Source of the DNA: a virus
Strand: one strand, 5' to 3'
DNA: 41,213 nucleotides
IMG/VR virus record: IMGVR_UViG_3300042298_000153
Span: 1 to 41,213 of that record
The notes below the pieces were generated by a model. That model was not told where the DNA came from and did no database searches. It worked only from the letters and a program-made list of their open reading frames with translations. Made by a program: the position numbers and the translations under genes. Each line of letters begins with the position of its first letter. The stretch's first letter is position 1. Shown piece after piece: positions 41,128 to 41,213 of the stretch.

Positions 41128-41213
41128 CAACAAGAACTCGTCTATGTAGTAATTATCTATGTTGTCCGTAGAGGCCTCAGAGAAGTACTTATTAAAGACT
41201 TCTATGGCTCGGG
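41125..41213 (-). CDS. Hypothetical protein, C-terminal fragment
   Basis: The frame is open from the right window edge to TAG at 41125-41127 and encodes RAIEVFNKYFSEASTDNIDN then YYIDEFLL at the C-terminus. It is the 3' end of a leftward gene that starts beyond the window. The fragment is too short for assignment; it shows that the leftward transcription unit continues to the right. Confidence 0.6.
   Translation of the reverse strand, partial: RAIEVFNKYFSEASTDNIDNYYIDEFLL

Noticed and set aside
1-41213. Stop-codon reassignment (TAG to Gln) as in some crAss-like phages
   Set aside because: Genes end normally at TAG (for example at 2632-2634), and long genes are open without needing recoding.
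1-41213. CRISPR array, insertion sequence, integrase or attachment site
   Set aside because: No regularly spaced repeats, transposase or recombinase motif, or terminal inverted repeats were found.

Overview
The window is a stretch of a tailed-phage genome (or closely related prophage) infecting a member of the Bacteroidota. The evidence is a complete head, packaging and neck module, a replication module whose primase is of the Bacteroidota-typical BT4734/VirE-N type, TAnnTTTG promoter elements, and A-rich rather than Shine-Dalgarno leaders. The gp10-like neck protein, the two neck/connector genes, the crAss-type portal, the giant internal protein and the absence of any tail tape measure or sheath point to a podovirus with a crAss-like structural layout. 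That lineage assignment is inferred from protein patterns, not from a search. TAG is used as an ordinary stop codon.

Layout. 1-32399 is read rightward and holds virion genes. It starts inside a tail fibre gene built of repeated 'GNVLIGTT...LDVNGTGRFS' modules (1-2060) and small accessory virion genes (2072-2890). Next come a tandem GroES-like co-chaperonin (2890-3453), a 2OG-Fe(II) oxygenase-like protein (3450-3926), a small pre-terminase gene, large terminase (4188-6437), portal (6434-8869), an acidic scaffold candidate (8916-9986) and the major capsid protein (10005-11423). A terminator, a conserved gene (11495-12235) and a second terminator follow. A promoter overlaps this second terminator and starts the neck block: two connector genes (12323-13989), a 1494-residue P22 gp10-like protein (13991-18475) and two smaller tail proteins. 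The run ends with a GNAT acetyltransferase, an Ala-rich internal virion protein, an unknown 518-residue protein and a 3237-residue polyvalent protein with two HExxH metallopeptidase motifs and an embedded GNAT-like domain (22686-32399).

32403-41213 is read leftward and converges on the virion block with a gap of only 3 bases. Transcription enters from beyond the right edge. In reading order there is the end of an unknown gene, two tRNA-like genes with abnormal anticodon regions enclosing a 33-codon ORF, an SSB-like protein with its own terminator, an A+T-rich putative origin flanked by paired inverted 9-mers, and a primase-helicase. These are followed by a SNF2-type helicase, a run of tightly overlapping small genes of unknown function, and a nuclease/DNA-binding group: three PD-(D/E)xK-type proteins and one DnaA-domain-IV-like protein.

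The two arms fit a usual division: the leftward arm replicates and processes DNA, and the rightward arm builds the particle. The genes are packed with ATGA/TAATG overlaps, which implies translational coupling. The items most worth a second look are the iteron-like origin with DnaA-box-like 9-mers, the aberrant tRNA-like pair, the tandem GroES protein, the terminator/promoter overlap at 12269-12307 and the repeated KGKA boundaries in the giant protein.
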